From Luidia sarsii (taxonomy: Eukaryota > Echinodermata > Asteroidea > Paxillosida > Luidiidae): DNA of 64,000 nucleotides. Below, one piece after another: positions 62,275-64,000 of this stretch (positions are counted from its first letter, which is position 1; the number at the start of each line of letters is the position of its first letter). A program made the position numbers and the translations under genes. The notes beneath the pieces were generated by a model, which saw only the letters and a list, made by a program, of their open reading frames with translations, had not been told where the DNA came from and searched no databases. The stretch is taken from NCBI GenBank assembly GCA_949987565.1, contig OX465112.1, positions 18,200,606 through 18,264,605 of the forward strand, written 5' to 3'.

Positions 62275-62303
62275 AAGATAGAGAGAGAGTGAGAGAGAGA
62301 TAT

Positions 62304-62348
<45 letters not shown>

Positions 62349-62457
62349 AAGATAGAGAGAGAGAGAGTGAGAGAGAGATAGAAATATAGAGAGAGAGTGA
62401 GAAAGAGATAGAAAGATAGAGAGAGAGTGAAAGAGAGGTAGAAAGATAGAGAGAGAT

Positions 62458-62496
<39 letters not shown>

Positions 62497-62811
62497 AAAA
62501 TAGAGAGAGAGAGAGTGAGAGAGAGATAGAAATATAGAGAGAGAGTGAGAAAGAGATAGAAAGATAGAGAGAGAGTGAAAGAGAGGTAGAAAGATAGAGA
62601 GAGAGAGTGAGAGAGAGATAGAAAGATAGAGAGAGAGTGAGAGAGATATAGAGAGAAAGAGAGAGATATATAGAGAGATAGAGAGAGATAGACAGAGAGT
62701 GAGAGAGATATAGAGAGAGATAGAGAGATAGAGAGATAGAGATATAGAGAGAAAGATAGAGAGAGAGTGAGAGAGATATTGAGAGATAGAGAGAGATAGA
62801 GATAGAGGGGG

Positions 62812-62887
<76 letters not shown>

Positions 62888-64000
62888 GAGAGAGAGATAG
62901 AAAGATGGAGAGAGAGCTAGAGAGATATAGAGAGATAGAGAGAGAGAGATAGAGGGGTATAGAGAGATAGAGATATAGAGAGAAAAAGAGAGAGAGTGGG
63001 AGGGAGGAGAAAGAGAGAGAGGGAGAGAGGCAGATGGTTGGTGAGATGACAATCTACACATGCCATCATCATGGGGTCAGTGCTGCCATTCTGAGGCATT
63101 GTAATCATGGCAATGTCTTTGGTGTGCAGGTCTTCAGGCAACGTTGTGACCATTGGGGGCACAGTGTGTGCGGTGCAGACCGAATCCAACAGTCAGATTG
63201 TCTGCGAGACAGGCGCTCATAGTCCGCCCGAAATGGCCAAAGTGCGAGTGGAAGTGGGAGACAACGGAATCGCCACCCAGGTAGGTTGGAACCTGGGAGG
63301 ATGAGGCTGGAAGGGGGGCAGGATAGGGGAAGATGTGGGCGGGAAGCATCTGTGATGGGCAGGAAGTAGGTGTGGTGGGCGGGGCATAGTCATGATGGGC
63401 AGGGCATAGTCTTAACAGACAGTGCCTAATGGGCGGGGCATATCTATAATGGGTGGGGCATAGTTGTAATGGGCGTGGCGTAGTCATGATGGGCGGGGCA
63501 TAGTCTTAACAGACAGTGCCTAATGGGCAGGGCATATCTATAATGGGTGGGGCATAGTTGTAATGGGCGTGGCATAGTCATGATGGGCGGGGCATTGGCT
63601 TAACAGACAGTATCTAATGGGCGGGGCATATCTATAATGGGTGGGGCATAGTTGTAATGGGTGTGGCGTAGTCATGATGGGCAGGGCATAGTCTTAACAG
63701 ACAGTGCCTAATGGGCGGGGCATATCTATAATGGGTGGGGCATAGTTGTAATGGGCGTGGCATAGTCATGATGGGCGGGAACACACGTGATGGGTGGATC
63801 GGAGCATTGTCATCAAAGCCGGGGATGGGGCTTGAGGGTGAAGAAGCAACCATTCAATCGAGACGGAGGCGACCATTTGAAGGCATCCCAGACTTCCCAT
63901 CCCGTCAGTATGACTAACGACCTTTGACATTTCCCTTCATCCCCCCCCCCTTCCCCTCCCCCCTCCTCCAGGACAACGCTGATTTCTACTACATTGATGT
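19596..64000 (+). CDS. PKHD1L1: Fibrocystin-L (PKHD1L1) orthologue, 5' part, 29 exons, open at right edge
   Basis: About 1,634 residues are encoded in the window. The protein is a giant type I membrane or secreted ectodomain protein; in mammals it coats hair-cell stereocilia and is expressed in blood cells, and its role in invertebrates is not known to me. Order seen: signal peptide (1-22); IPT 1 (about 25-130); IPT 2 (130-275); IPT 3 (275-345); PA14 (340-511); linker (511-780); IPT (785-860); cupredoxin-like (862-970); IPT domains in tandem (1020-1634). Vertebrate landmarks are conserved, including LTISGSGFS, YPGARGL before PA14, FREQQ at its end, YGLGYRWNP and GETVAWQWG in the cupredoxin, and DNADFYYID at the edge. 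Odd points: a one-base frame break in exon 19, an N gap where about 500 residues seem missing, an acidic insert in exon 6 and a 1,058-bp exon 24. G8 and beta-helix regions lie beyond the window. Confidence 0.93.
21680..21712. repeat. (ga)n microsatellite
   Basis: About 14 GA units ending in aaactc. Confidence 0.9.
21880..22010 (+). repeat. 'ggtgtcaccgcaaacc' dispersed repeat, copy 1
   Basis: About 95 bp from gttcttttcagaacca through ctcaccatgcaaaccttc is almost identical to 49300-49405. It contains an internal perfect hairpin gttcttttcagaac. Inverted, more decayed relatives lie at 35742-35890, 39621-40260 and 50865-50965. Confidence 0.75.
22160..23640. repeat. 21-bp minisatellite, about 70 units
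   Basis: The unit is atgagcagtggaattgagtaa, with 20-bp variants that drop one G. An internal copy of about 95 bp containing attgaccaaatgaacggcga recurs exactly 540 bp apart (22243 and 22783), so blocks of units were duplicated together. The minus strand lacks stops in several frames because the period is a multiple of three. Confidence 0.97.
25150..25285 (-). mobile_element. SINE-B copy, tRNA module
   Basis: On the minus strand, a decayed B box (cgggacatgaacccga as written on +) and an A box (ccatctgagctaggcc on +) are followed by tagatggttgccttcccaaa and tagtcaacta, the family's flank. Confidence 0.7.
25295..25405 (+). mobile_element. HP family fold-back element
   Basis: Short arms gtgacgtttcgatcccagca and tgttgggatcgaaacgtcag face each other across a loop of about 12 bp. 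The family 3' part agcaagcagtttgcaacatt follows. Confidence 0.8.
26055..26160 (+). repeat. Dispersed repeat, pair with 5455-5560
   Basis: Shares aatcctggattctggatcac and flanking blocks with 5455-5560. Class unknown. Confidence 0.6.
26645..27250. repeat. ~23-bp minisatellite 'cccagcagctgcacccttgtaaa'
   Basis: The period is 23 bp in the cleanest part (27064, 27087). Units decay at both ends into gtaacacccctgtaacacc types. More than 20 units. Open frames across it are by-products. Confidence 0.88.
29281..29578. repeat. 149-bp tandem duplication
   Basis: 29281-29429 and 29430-29578 match with three visible differences (aaggaaacg/aaggacacg, aagtg/aaatg, aattttt/aactttt). Each starts ttggttggttattttggtgt. 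A SINE-B follows at once. Confidence 0.9.
29585..29735 (-). mobile_element. SINE-B copy, tRNA module
   Basis: On + it reads gcgggacttgaacccgggac (inverted B box), then an A-box relic aatttaagctatccagccct, then tagatgatgatcttcccaaa and tagccaacta. Confidence 0.8.
30110..30235 (-). mobile_element. SINE-B copy, tRNA module
   Basis: On + it reads gcgggacttgaacccgagac, catctgagctatccatcgct and tagatggcagtcccttccaa. The variable-loop region is shorter than in other copies. Confidence 0.8.
30541..30624 (+). CDS. PKHD1L1: PKHD1L1 exon 2: start of IPT 1
   Basis: The acceptor is tttcaccag| and the donor atcgg|gtaagt; both ends are phase 1. It encodes SKVDSISPNYGSMAGGTRLT followed by ISGS, the canonical first half of an IPT/TIG domain (xGsxxGGTxLTIxG). 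Confidence 0.93.
30625..32946. other. PKHD1L1 intron 2, nothing recognised
   Basis: AT-rich. Short open frames around 30766-31125 and 31749-32039 have no domain or splice support. No member of the named repeat families was found. Confidence 0.55.
32947..33088 (+). CDS. PKHD1L1: PKHD1L1 exon 3: IPT 1 core
   Basis: The acceptor is cccaaag| and the donor acccg|gtaaac, entering in phase 1 and leaving in phase 2. It encodes GFSPDPFNFGEGNEDKGNLV, INSYYTVICDVIPYY and ITCDTR, with the cysteine pair of the first IPT of fibrocystin-L. Confidence 0.92.
33162..33452 (+). mobile_element. HP family, long version
   Basis: It includes a 5' extension attcaaagtcctcgaacact and cttgcttgaacgagaatc before the fold-back arms. 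The same extension occurs inverted at about 45620-45690. GAAAGAATTC flanks it at 33162-33171 and 33443-33452 and may be a target duplication or part of the element. Confidence 0.75.
33652..33748 (+). CDS. PKHD1L1: PKHD1L1 exon 4: end of IPT 1
   Basis: The acceptor is ggtatag| and the donor ttcacc|gtacgt, entering in phase 2 and leaving in phase 0. It encodes FYVSVTVDNIQVTSYC and DSWCTFT; the paired cysteines match the vertebrate C-G-x-x-x-x-W-x-C pattern. Confidence 0.9.
33815..34070. mobile_element. MITE-like element with 'cttaggctcgggct' inverted ends, copy 1
   Basis: The left end acggccgttttcgaaataat and ggcttaggctcgggct faces the right end agcccgagcctaagccttca and tttcaaaaacggcc. Related elements lie at 37755-37955 and 46725-46968. 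Confidence 0.8.
34130..34275. repeat. 'ttacgat' palindromic repeat, second copy
   Basis: Contains cccatcgtaacttacgatca and gatgggttatccatcgtaat, then gcatcgtatggctttgtgaa. It is related, inverted, to 6790-6945 and shares its end with 60460-60530. Confidence 0.5.
34459..34658 (+). mobile_element. HP family fold-back element with 13-bp target duplication
   Basis: Flanked by TTGATGTAATATT (34446-34458) and TTGATATAATATT (34659-34671), one mismatch. The arms are gggcctgacgtttcgatcct and gatcgaaacgtcaggcccac. The right end gcaacatttttgtatatcac is complete; the left end is truncated. Confidence 0.88.
35742..35890 (-). repeat. 'ggtgtcaccgcaaacc' family, decayed inverted copy
   Basis: On + it reads ggttttcggtgacaccatgc, ataagagcccgtaactcaac and gtttctggcagtgagttact. 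Confidence 0.6.
35915..36362. repeat. 14-15 bp minisatellite 'aactgaacatggaaa'
   Basis: About 30 units alternating aacatggaaaactg and aacaaggaaaaactg, with no stops on the minus strand over long stretches. Purine-rich on +. Confidence 0.93.
36659..36719 (+). CDS. PKHD1L1: PKHD1L1 exon 5: start of IPT 2
   Basis: The acceptor is tgttgcag| and the donor ccag|gttggt, entering in phase 0 and leaving in phase 1. It encodes TPTMSSSVQPLSGLPG, equivalent to the TPTIxSITPLSGxPG stretch of the family. Confidence 0.88.
36766..37200. mobile_element. MITE-like element with 'tgtgacccggcacagc' terminal inverted repeats
   Basis: The left end tgtgacccggcacagcataa and tgaggaata faces the right end atattcctcatgtcgctgtg and ccgggtcaca. 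About 435 bp, with no transposase frame. It occupies most of the intron between exons 5 and 6. Confidence 0.85.
37582..37717 (+). CDS. PKHD1L1: PKHD1L1 exon 6: IPT 2 with acidic insert
   Basis: The acceptor is ttcgcag| and the donor gtcag|gtaaac, entering in phase 1 and leaving in phase 2. After SILSIRGRIITENYEVTTSY comes GEDEDDEEEEEAVDEDQ, an acidic stretch lying where vertebrates have a neutral loop between two IPT strands. The frame continues into VVIVR. Confidence 0.88.
37755..37955. mobile_element. MITE-like 'ccaaaacccggcttag' element, copy 2
   Basis: The left end ccaaaacccggcttagactg and cggctgcggctttgtct faces agacaaagccagagcctgag and cctaagccgggttttgg. About 200 bp. Confidence 0.85.
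38409..38462 (+). CDS. PKHD1L1: PKHD1L1 exon 7: IPT 2, micro-exon
   Basis: This 54-bp exon lies between tttgcag| and gcgcc|gtgagt, phase 2 at both ends. It encodes VHWGNYICDMFDPVTQAP. The Cys corresponds to the GxPCxL position of IPT 2. Confidence 0.85.
38896..38969 (+). CDS. PKHD1L1: PKHD1L1 exon 8: IPT 2
   Basis: The acceptor is ccccatag| and the donor atattg|gtaagc, entering in phase 2 and leaving in phase 1. It encodes YKIELESSTSENGEIQCIPK then GTYIG, matching the G-x-M-x-C-K-x-T-G-x-F-I-G segment of the family. Confidence 0.87.
39621..40218. repeat. 299-bp perfect tandem duplication
   Basis: 39621-39919 and 39920-40218 appear identical base for base. Each contains a member of the 'ggtaacaccatgtacatc' family with agtcaacgtttcgtcatcag. 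Confidence 0.92.
40615..40728 (+). CDS. PKHD1L1: PKHD1L1 exon 9: end of IPT 2
   Basis: The acceptor is aatccag| and the donor atgctg|gtaagt, phase 1 at both ends. It encodes QKIAYLVSDEYGRSLSDTSI and RLYHYQAHA, corresponding to the D-x-x-Y-G-R-S stretch and the linker to IPT 3. Confidence 0.9.
41128..41262 (-). mobile_element. SINE-B copy, tRNA module
   Basis: On + it reads ggatcgggacttgaacccaa (inverted B box), tcatccgagctatccagact (A box), tagatggtggcctccgcaaa and tagtcaactagtctttgcc. Confidence 0.82.
43500..43755 (+). mobile_element. SINE-B, nearly full length
   Basis: The 5' body (gcatctgaatgaaagcaggg, tctggtgcccccaccccagt) is followed by gttgactat, then the A box gatagctcaaatgagaagag, an anticodon-like stem ttgtacgcaaaaccagc, and the B box gtgttcaaatcccggtccag. 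The tRNA-like part is therefore internal. Confidence 0.8.
44133..44237 (+). CDS. PKHD1L1: PKHD1L1 exon 10: start of IPT 3
   Basis: The acceptor is tccttcag| and the donor ttggtg|gtaagt, phase 1 at both ends. It encodes DVSPTLGSTEGGTVMTITGR then YFDERDSVVLVGG, a textbook IPT/TIG start. Confidence 0.94.
44636..44768 (+). CDS. PKHD1L1: PKHD1L1 exon 11: end of IPT 3 and entry to PA14
   Basis: The acceptor is cttcaaag| and the donor ttcaag|gtgagc, entering in phase 1 and leaving in phase 2. It encodes GVPCEVFNISTTEILCITGR and YPGARGLQYQVW. The Y-P-G-x-R-G-L motif marks the PA14 boundary in the family. Confidence 0.93.
44787..45126. repeat. CT-rich low-complexity tract (ctgtct / ctctct)
   Basis: Starts 18 bp after the donor of exon 11. 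Early ctgtctgtctgtc-type sequence passes into ctctctctctc. Pyrimidine strand is the sense strand. Confidence 0.88.
45395..45690 (-). mobile_element. HP family, long version, inverted relative to 33162-33452
   Basis: Contains aactgcttactgactaaaat, the arms gggccggacgtttcgatcct and aggatagaaacatcaggcca, and the inverted extension gttcaagcaagagtgttcga. It ends 57 bp before exon 12. Confidence 0.8.
45748..45964 (+). CDS. PKHD1L1: PKHD1L1 exon 12: PA14 domain core
   Basis: The acceptor is gacttag| and the donor aacatg|gtgagg, entering in phase 2 and leaving in phase 0. It encodes ISRLNGFFVPPYTGEFEFVI then RGDDVGDLFLGPADDP, the F-x-G-x-x-x-P-x-x-G-x-Y-x-F signature and R/K-G-D-D core of PA14. This fold binds carbohydrate in other proteins. 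NAT and NHT are predicted glycosylation sites. Confidence 0.95.
46070..46165. repeat. Small fold-back repeat
   Basis: ctgaaaatcaggtgaaaaaa faces ttttttcaccagattttcaa across about 45 bp. Confidence 0.6.
46517..46608 (+). CDS. PKHD1L1: PKHD1L1 exon 13: PA14 domain
   Basis: The acceptor is tccacag| and the donor gagag|gtaaga, entering in phase 0 and leaving in phase 2. It encodes TKIAYFESHQSQWHGVESQV then SERLQLVGGER, the segment before the membrane-distal PA14 strand ('K-G-K-x-Y-Y' in vertebrates). Confidence 0.9.
46725..46968. mobile_element. MITE-like 'ccaaaacccggcttaa' element, copy 3
   Basis: The left end ggcccttttccaaaacccgg and cttaagcttcggctccgg faces ccggagcctgagcctaagcc and gggctttggaaaagggcc. 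The 18-20 bp outer ends are near perfect. It lies in the 396-bp intron between exons 13 and 14. Confidence 0.88.
47006..47165 (+). CDS. PKHD1L1: PKHD1L1 exon 14: end of PA14
   Basis: The acceptor is tctccag| and the donor cagcag|gtatgc, entering in phase 2 and leaving in phase 0. It encodes YRLEARHREFGGDQSIEIGV, then VLFEVPIN, and ends VFREQQ, equivalent to the vertebrate V-Y-T-E-Q-Q end of the domain. Confidence 0.92.
47375..47565 (+). mobile_element. HP family, two fragments
   Basis: 47375-47470 carries tcctgctaggatcgaaat then aataagcagtttggaaca and gtatatcac. 47519-47560 carries a second fragment gaagatcctgctatgatgga. Confidence 0.65.
47677..47812 (+). CDS. PKHD1L1: PKHD1L1 exon 15: linker
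   Basis: The acceptor is ttctaag| and the donor ccacag|gtacgg, entering in phase 0 and leaving in phase 1. It encodes TLTINGGTFETQEVYVDIPA and two cysteines around NNSSGG, then TPVYNLQFDGQTT. The paired cysteines match the C-x(6)-C of the family linker. Confidence 0.87.
48060..48320 (+). mobile_element. SINE-B, nearly full length
   Basis: The body ttgtttgcatccgaatggaa and ctgactggcgcccccacccc, then agactagttgactatttggg, then the tRNA module with B box gggttcaagtcccggtccag, then a tail ttgtctttgccattttt. Confidence 0.82.
48386..48523 (+). CDS. PKHD1L1: PKHD1L1 exon 16: linker
   Basis: The acceptor is ccttcag| and the donor gaagatg|gtaaga, phase 1 at both ends. It encodes ALEMEAALNDILEGMTVSVT and YTVIFNTEDG, comparable to the x-A-L-N-D-L segment downstream of PA14 in vertebrates. 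Confidence 0.85.
48914..49071 (+). CDS. PKHD1L1: PKHD1L1 exon 17: linker
   Basis: The acceptor is tttgcag| and the donor gaagac|gtaagt, entering in phase 1 and leaving in phase 0. It encodes ANVALLTVVKEDANLTVTVT and FALVYDSIVSSPLSSSSTAE. It is the least conserved exon of the set but in frame and well bounded. Confidence 0.85.
49258..49415 (+). repeat. 'ggtgtcaccgcaaacc' dispersed repeat, copy 2
   Basis: Almost identical over about 95 bp to 21900-22005. It includes the hairpin gttcttttcagaac and ctcacaaaagagaatttaca. Confidence 0.78.
49625..49873 (+). CDS. PKHD1L1: PKHD1L1 exon 18: conserved linker
   Basis: The acceptor is ccctcag| and the donor cagatg|gtgagt, phase 0 at both ends. It encodes MESALLDMISVKCETYGQVS, then YYVMDYEGDD and PYCGRWSVKNP. 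The A-Y/P-Y-C-G-R-x-S-x-K-N-P core is a fibrocystin-L hallmark. Confidence 0.93.
50080..50385. repeat. (cct)n pyrimidine microsatellite
   Basis: About 300 bp of cctcctcct with scattered cctt and ccta interruptions, 205 bp before exon 19. The minus-strand Arg-rich frame is an artefact. Confidence 0.93.
50390..50530 (-). mobile_element. SINE-B copy, tRNA module
   Basis: On + it reads ggaccgggagttgaacccaa, ccacctgagctatccagccc, tagatgttggcctccctcaa and tagtcagctagtccttgcc. Confidence 0.82.
50590..50716 (+). pseudogene. PKHD1L1: PKHD1L1 exon 19 with one-base frame break
   Basis: The acceptor is ttggcag| and the donor cgaggg|gtaagc. Entering in phase 0 as exon 18 requires, translation runs VCFGHAG and then reaches TGA. 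In the frame that matches exon 20 the rest reads IKTYVQVLIDWIDVDLNDRR and NWQTFSDDQ, like the family. The exon is 127 bp and should be 128 bp; the missing base falls in or next to the GGGG at 50607-50610. This could be a base-calling error or a true lesion; all other exons are intact, so an error is more likely. Confidence 0.8.
50865..50965 (-). repeat. 'ggtgtcaccgcaaacc' family, decayed inverted copy
   Basis: On + it reads gctgtgacaccatgtatatc and aaccagtaactcaacatttc, then gggcagcgtgtacatgtact. Confidence 0.6.
51056..51255. other. Assembly gap of exactly 200 N
   Basis: A round-number gap, typical of a scaffold join of unknown size. It sits between exons 19 and 20 and is bordered on the right by a simple repeat. 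Confidence 0.99.
51256..51395. repeat. (gggtt/ggatt)n pentanucleotide repeat at the gap edge
   Basis: About 27 units of GGGTT or GGATT, then decay to atgttggcttgggttggg. It probably continues into the gap and explains why assembly stopped. Confidence 0.93.
51524..51762 (+). CDS. PKHD1L1: PKHD1L1 exon 20: IPT domain before the cupredoxin
   Basis: The acceptor is tcctcag| and the donor cgagc|gtaagt, entering in phase 2 and leaving in phase 1. It encodes LDVTGLFPDQGSLYGGTSVT, then ITGVGFGTSKDDVSV and GGFPCDIDTVQDDAIECQT. By alignment from memory this is the IPT numbered about 7 in vertebrates, not the one directly after exon 19. Confidence 0.94.
52290..56152 (+). repeat. Tandem array of ~39 units derived from SINE-A (tRNA-Ser AGA), 97-bp period
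   Basis: The head 52290-52375 is a normal SINE start (gacctcaaccagctcggtgg, tcaagtggttaagacgtccg, B box gggttcaaatcc). From 52424 to about 56014 the unit beginning ggttaagatatatg repeats every 97 bp. The array ends with the SINE tail at 56105-56150 (gtgcttattattacgtcaag), the same tail as the single copy at 8805-8960. Each unit keeps the anticodon-like cactagaaagc or tactagaaagc, the B box GGTTCAAATCC and a TTTTT run. Units differ at a few sites only (gcac/gtac, caggag/ctggag, gagccctc/gagcactc). Confidence 0.95.
56232..56417 (+). CDS. PKHD1L1: PKHD1L1 exon 21: cupredoxin-like domain, first half
   Basis: The acceptor is cctccag| and the donor caacg|gtagga, phase 1 at both ends. It encodes YGLGYRWNPQMLDIAVGETV then AWQWGTQAQVTGIGYAIRQT. 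'Vxv(G/D)ETVxWxW' is the opening of a plastocyanin-like fold and is conserved in vertebrate fibrocystin-L. Confidence 0.95.
56609..56785 (+). CDS. PKHD1L1: PKHD1L1 exon 22: cupredoxin-like domain, second half
   Basis: The acceptor is tgaccag| and the donor cgcag|gtcagg, phase 1 at both ends. It encodes NFAFRFSEAGTYYYSSGPVD then MLGIVHVSEPSSS. The place where type-1 copper proteins have Cys, His and Met ligands reads YYSSG...VML, so copper binding is unlikely. Confidence 0.94.
56953..57123. mobile_element. Near-perfect hairpin with ~65-bp arms
   Basis: The left arm 56961-57020 (aattagaggtgatcaaag-type start, gcgacatttcggttgc end) is matched by 57056-57115. Arms extend outward with one or two mismatches to gtgtatac/gtctacac. 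The loop is about 35 bp and contains aaccttcatcag. It lies in the intron between exons 22 and 23. Confidence 0.9.
57195..57250 (+). mobile_element. HP family fragment
   Basis: Contains ctaaaggggcctgacatttc and gatcctagcaggacctttct only; the second arm is lost. Confidence 0.7.
57387..57543 (+). CDS. PKHD1L1: PKHD1L1 exon 23: linker and start of next IPT
   Basis: The acceptor is tctttag| and the donor accac|gtaagc, entering in phase 1 and leaving in phase 2. It encodes CAGNASAIPQCSVPKAN and FYFTYWQCSTPTITGLSPTT, the last part opening an IPT domain. Confidence 0.92.
57544..58178. other. PKHD1L1 intron 23
   Basis: Small palindromes around ttcaccgtgaa (57655-57668). At 57905-57945 a minus-strand LINE-like 3' end (gattagattagaattcttta then ttgtcc on +). 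Otherwise nothing. Confidence 0.4.
58179..59236 (+). CDS. PKHD1L1: PKHD1L1 exon 24: giant exon with three complete IPT domains
   Basis: The acceptor is atggcag| and the donor catcag|gtcagt, entering in phase 2 and leaving in phase 1; 1,058 bp, 352 whole codons. It completes one IPT (QLIYIQGTGFSSATCQNRIY), then holds three more starting GSLNGGTEITITGAGF, SPTSVSGPSTNVTVQGYGFG and GSTEGGQTLTILGSGF, and opens the next at TPTISSVAPASG. GC content and GC at third positions are far higher than in the exons before it. Several N-x-T/S glycosylation sites are present. Confidence 0.96.
59383..59705 (+). mobile_element. HP family element interrupted by an insertion
   Basis: The first part gagaaaggtcctgctaggat to gagatttcgcattttt ends near 59447. 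The family 3' part taattttagtcagtaagcag and tttgcaacatttttgaat resumes at about 59668. The roughly 215 bp between begins with a T run, as expected of a minus-strand retroposed sequence with a poly-A tail. Confidence 0.75.
59790..59825 (-). mobile_element. tRNA-like A-box relic
   Basis: On + it reads ccgcctaccaactgagctat, the inverse of a tRNA A box (tagctcagttggtagg). No B box is nearby, so it is a SINE remnant at most. Confidence 0.4.
59861..60101. mobile_element. Terminal-inverted-repeat element 'tttcatagagctgcttaagc'
   Basis: The left end tttcatagagctgcttaagc faces gcttaagcagctctatgaaa at the right end, 240 bp apart. The interior contains gtttgggttggcaaggtgat. Related fragments occur at 11285-11480 and 20500-20600. 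It ends about 50 bp before exon 25. Confidence 0.85.
60155..60403 (+). CDS. PKHD1L1: PKHD1L1 exon 25: IPT domain
   Basis: The acceptor is tctctcag| and the donor agagg|gtgagt, phase 1 at both ends. It encodes GDSITISGSSFSSDTSDVAV, then CDLGAHSAGTFAVVV, and ends TVSTVSPVEG, the start of the following IPT. The H-x-G-G/A-T-F-x-V motif matches vertebrates. Confidence 0.95.
60770..60880 (+). mobile_element. HP family, single arm plus 3' end
   Basis: Contains ctctgcctttgagaaaggtc, gatcgaaacgtcaggcccac and cagtaagcagtttgcaacat ending gtatatc. There is no opposing arm. Confidence 0.8.
61265..61405 (+). CDS. PKHD1L1: PKHD1L1 exon 26: IPT domain
   Basis: The acceptor is cttttcag| and the donor ataatg|gtaaga, phase 1 at both ends. 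It encodes GSFGGGRVLNIDGAGFDETA then VVLVCNNECQKIN and IECDVPANNG, matching vertebrate 'I-I-L-V-C-G-S-E-C' closely. Confidence 0.95.
61425..61790. repeat. C-rich low-complexity tract (cagccccaccc)n
   Basis: Begins about 20 bp after the donor of exon 26 and runs about 365 bp. Units of ccccacccagcccc type, irregular. The opposite strand is G-rich with repeated gggtgggg, so quadruplex formation is possible. Confidence 0.88.
61913..62087 (+). CDS. PKHD1L1: PKHD1L1 exon 27: end of one IPT, start of the next
   Basis: The acceptor is gtttgcag| and the donor ttcga|gtaagc, entering in phase 1 and leaving in phase 2. It encodes CDVSVTLSSGATETEIDAFT then TPVISQVEPVRGGTAGGTTL and TITGTGFE. Confidence 0.95.
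62115..63035. repeat. Purine low-complexity tract (gagaga / tagaaagatag)
   Basis: Begins about 28 bp after the donor of exon 27. Composite of (ga)n and gatagaaagatagagagaga units with local longer-period repeats, containing (ta)n at about 62812-62836. The minus-strand Ser/Leu/Tyr-rich frame is an artefact. Confidence 0.93.
63130..63280 (+). CDS. PKHD1L1: PKHD1L1 exon 28: IPT domain
   Basis: The acceptor is gtgtgcag| and the donor acccag|gtaggt, entering in phase 2 and leaving in phase 0. It encodes NVVTIGGTVCAVQTESNSQI then VCETGAHSPPEMAKVRVEVG. Confidence 0.93.
63309..63790. repeat. 94-bp composite minisatellite
   Basis: The marker cttaacagacagt recurs at 63411, 63505, 63599 and 63693, exactly 94 bp apart. 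Each unit is made of four related 20-mers (atgggcggggcatatctata and three variants) plus a 14-bp segment acagacagtgccta. Confidence 0.93.
63972..64000 (+). CDS. PKHD1L1: PKHD1L1 exon 29, cut by window edge
   Basis: The acceptor is ctcctccag|. It encodes DNADFYYID, identical in pattern to the vertebrate L-D-N-A-D-F-x-Y-V-D. The gene continues to the right. Confidence 0.85.

Noticed and set aside
62069..63061. A 330-residue Ser/Leu/Tyr-rich protein on the minus strand
   Set aside because: It lies on a GA-rich low-complexity intron tract and overlaps the opposite strand of exon 27.

Overview
The window is animal nuclear DNA. It carries two multi-exon genes on the + strand with GT-AG introns, embedded in repeat-rich, moderately AT-rich sequence. 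Scattered tRNA-derived SINEs, fold-back elements, minisatellites and a 200-base run of N (a scaffold join) all fit a marine invertebrate deuterostome. An echinoderm, perhaps a sea star, is my best guess; that is an inference from repeat style and from the presence of a fibrocystin-L gene, not a proof.

Layout. Positions 1-10625 hold seven coding exons of the B55 (PR55/PPP2R2) regulatory subunit of protein phosphatase 2A. They run from the second coding exon to the stop; the first exon must lie upstream. Positions 10626 to about 19300 are the 3' UTR plus intergenic DNA, with no gene I can support. At 19596 a signal-peptide exon opens a very large gene orthologous to PKHD1L1 (fibrocystin-L). I assign 29 exons to it up to the right edge, where the gene is still open. 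In order they encode a signal peptide, IPT/TIG 1-3, a PA14 domain, a conserved linker, an IPT domain, a cupredoxin-like domain, and about seven further IPT domains. The G8 and parallel beta-helix C-terminal half is beyond the window.

Three defects in the large gene need attention. Exon 19 has a one-base deficit inside a G run that breaks the frame. The N gap sits where the vertebrate protein has roughly 500 further residues, including three IPT domains. The intron after exon 20 is filled by an array of about 39 copies of a 97-bp unit derived from a tRNA-Ser(AGA) SINE.

The non-coding part is the most unusual. A fold-back element built around a CGAAACGTC core recurs more than fifteen times, and at least four copies carry 13-15 bp target-site duplications, which is a retroposition signature. 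A second SINE family has its tRNA-like module in an internal or 3' position. Several terminal-inverted-repeat elements, two recent tandem duplications (299 bp and 149 bp) and many low-complexity tracts, four of them beginning just after a splice donor, fill the introns. The two genes have no obvious functional link: one is a cytosolic phosphatase subunit, the other a giant secreted or membrane-anchored ectodomain protein.
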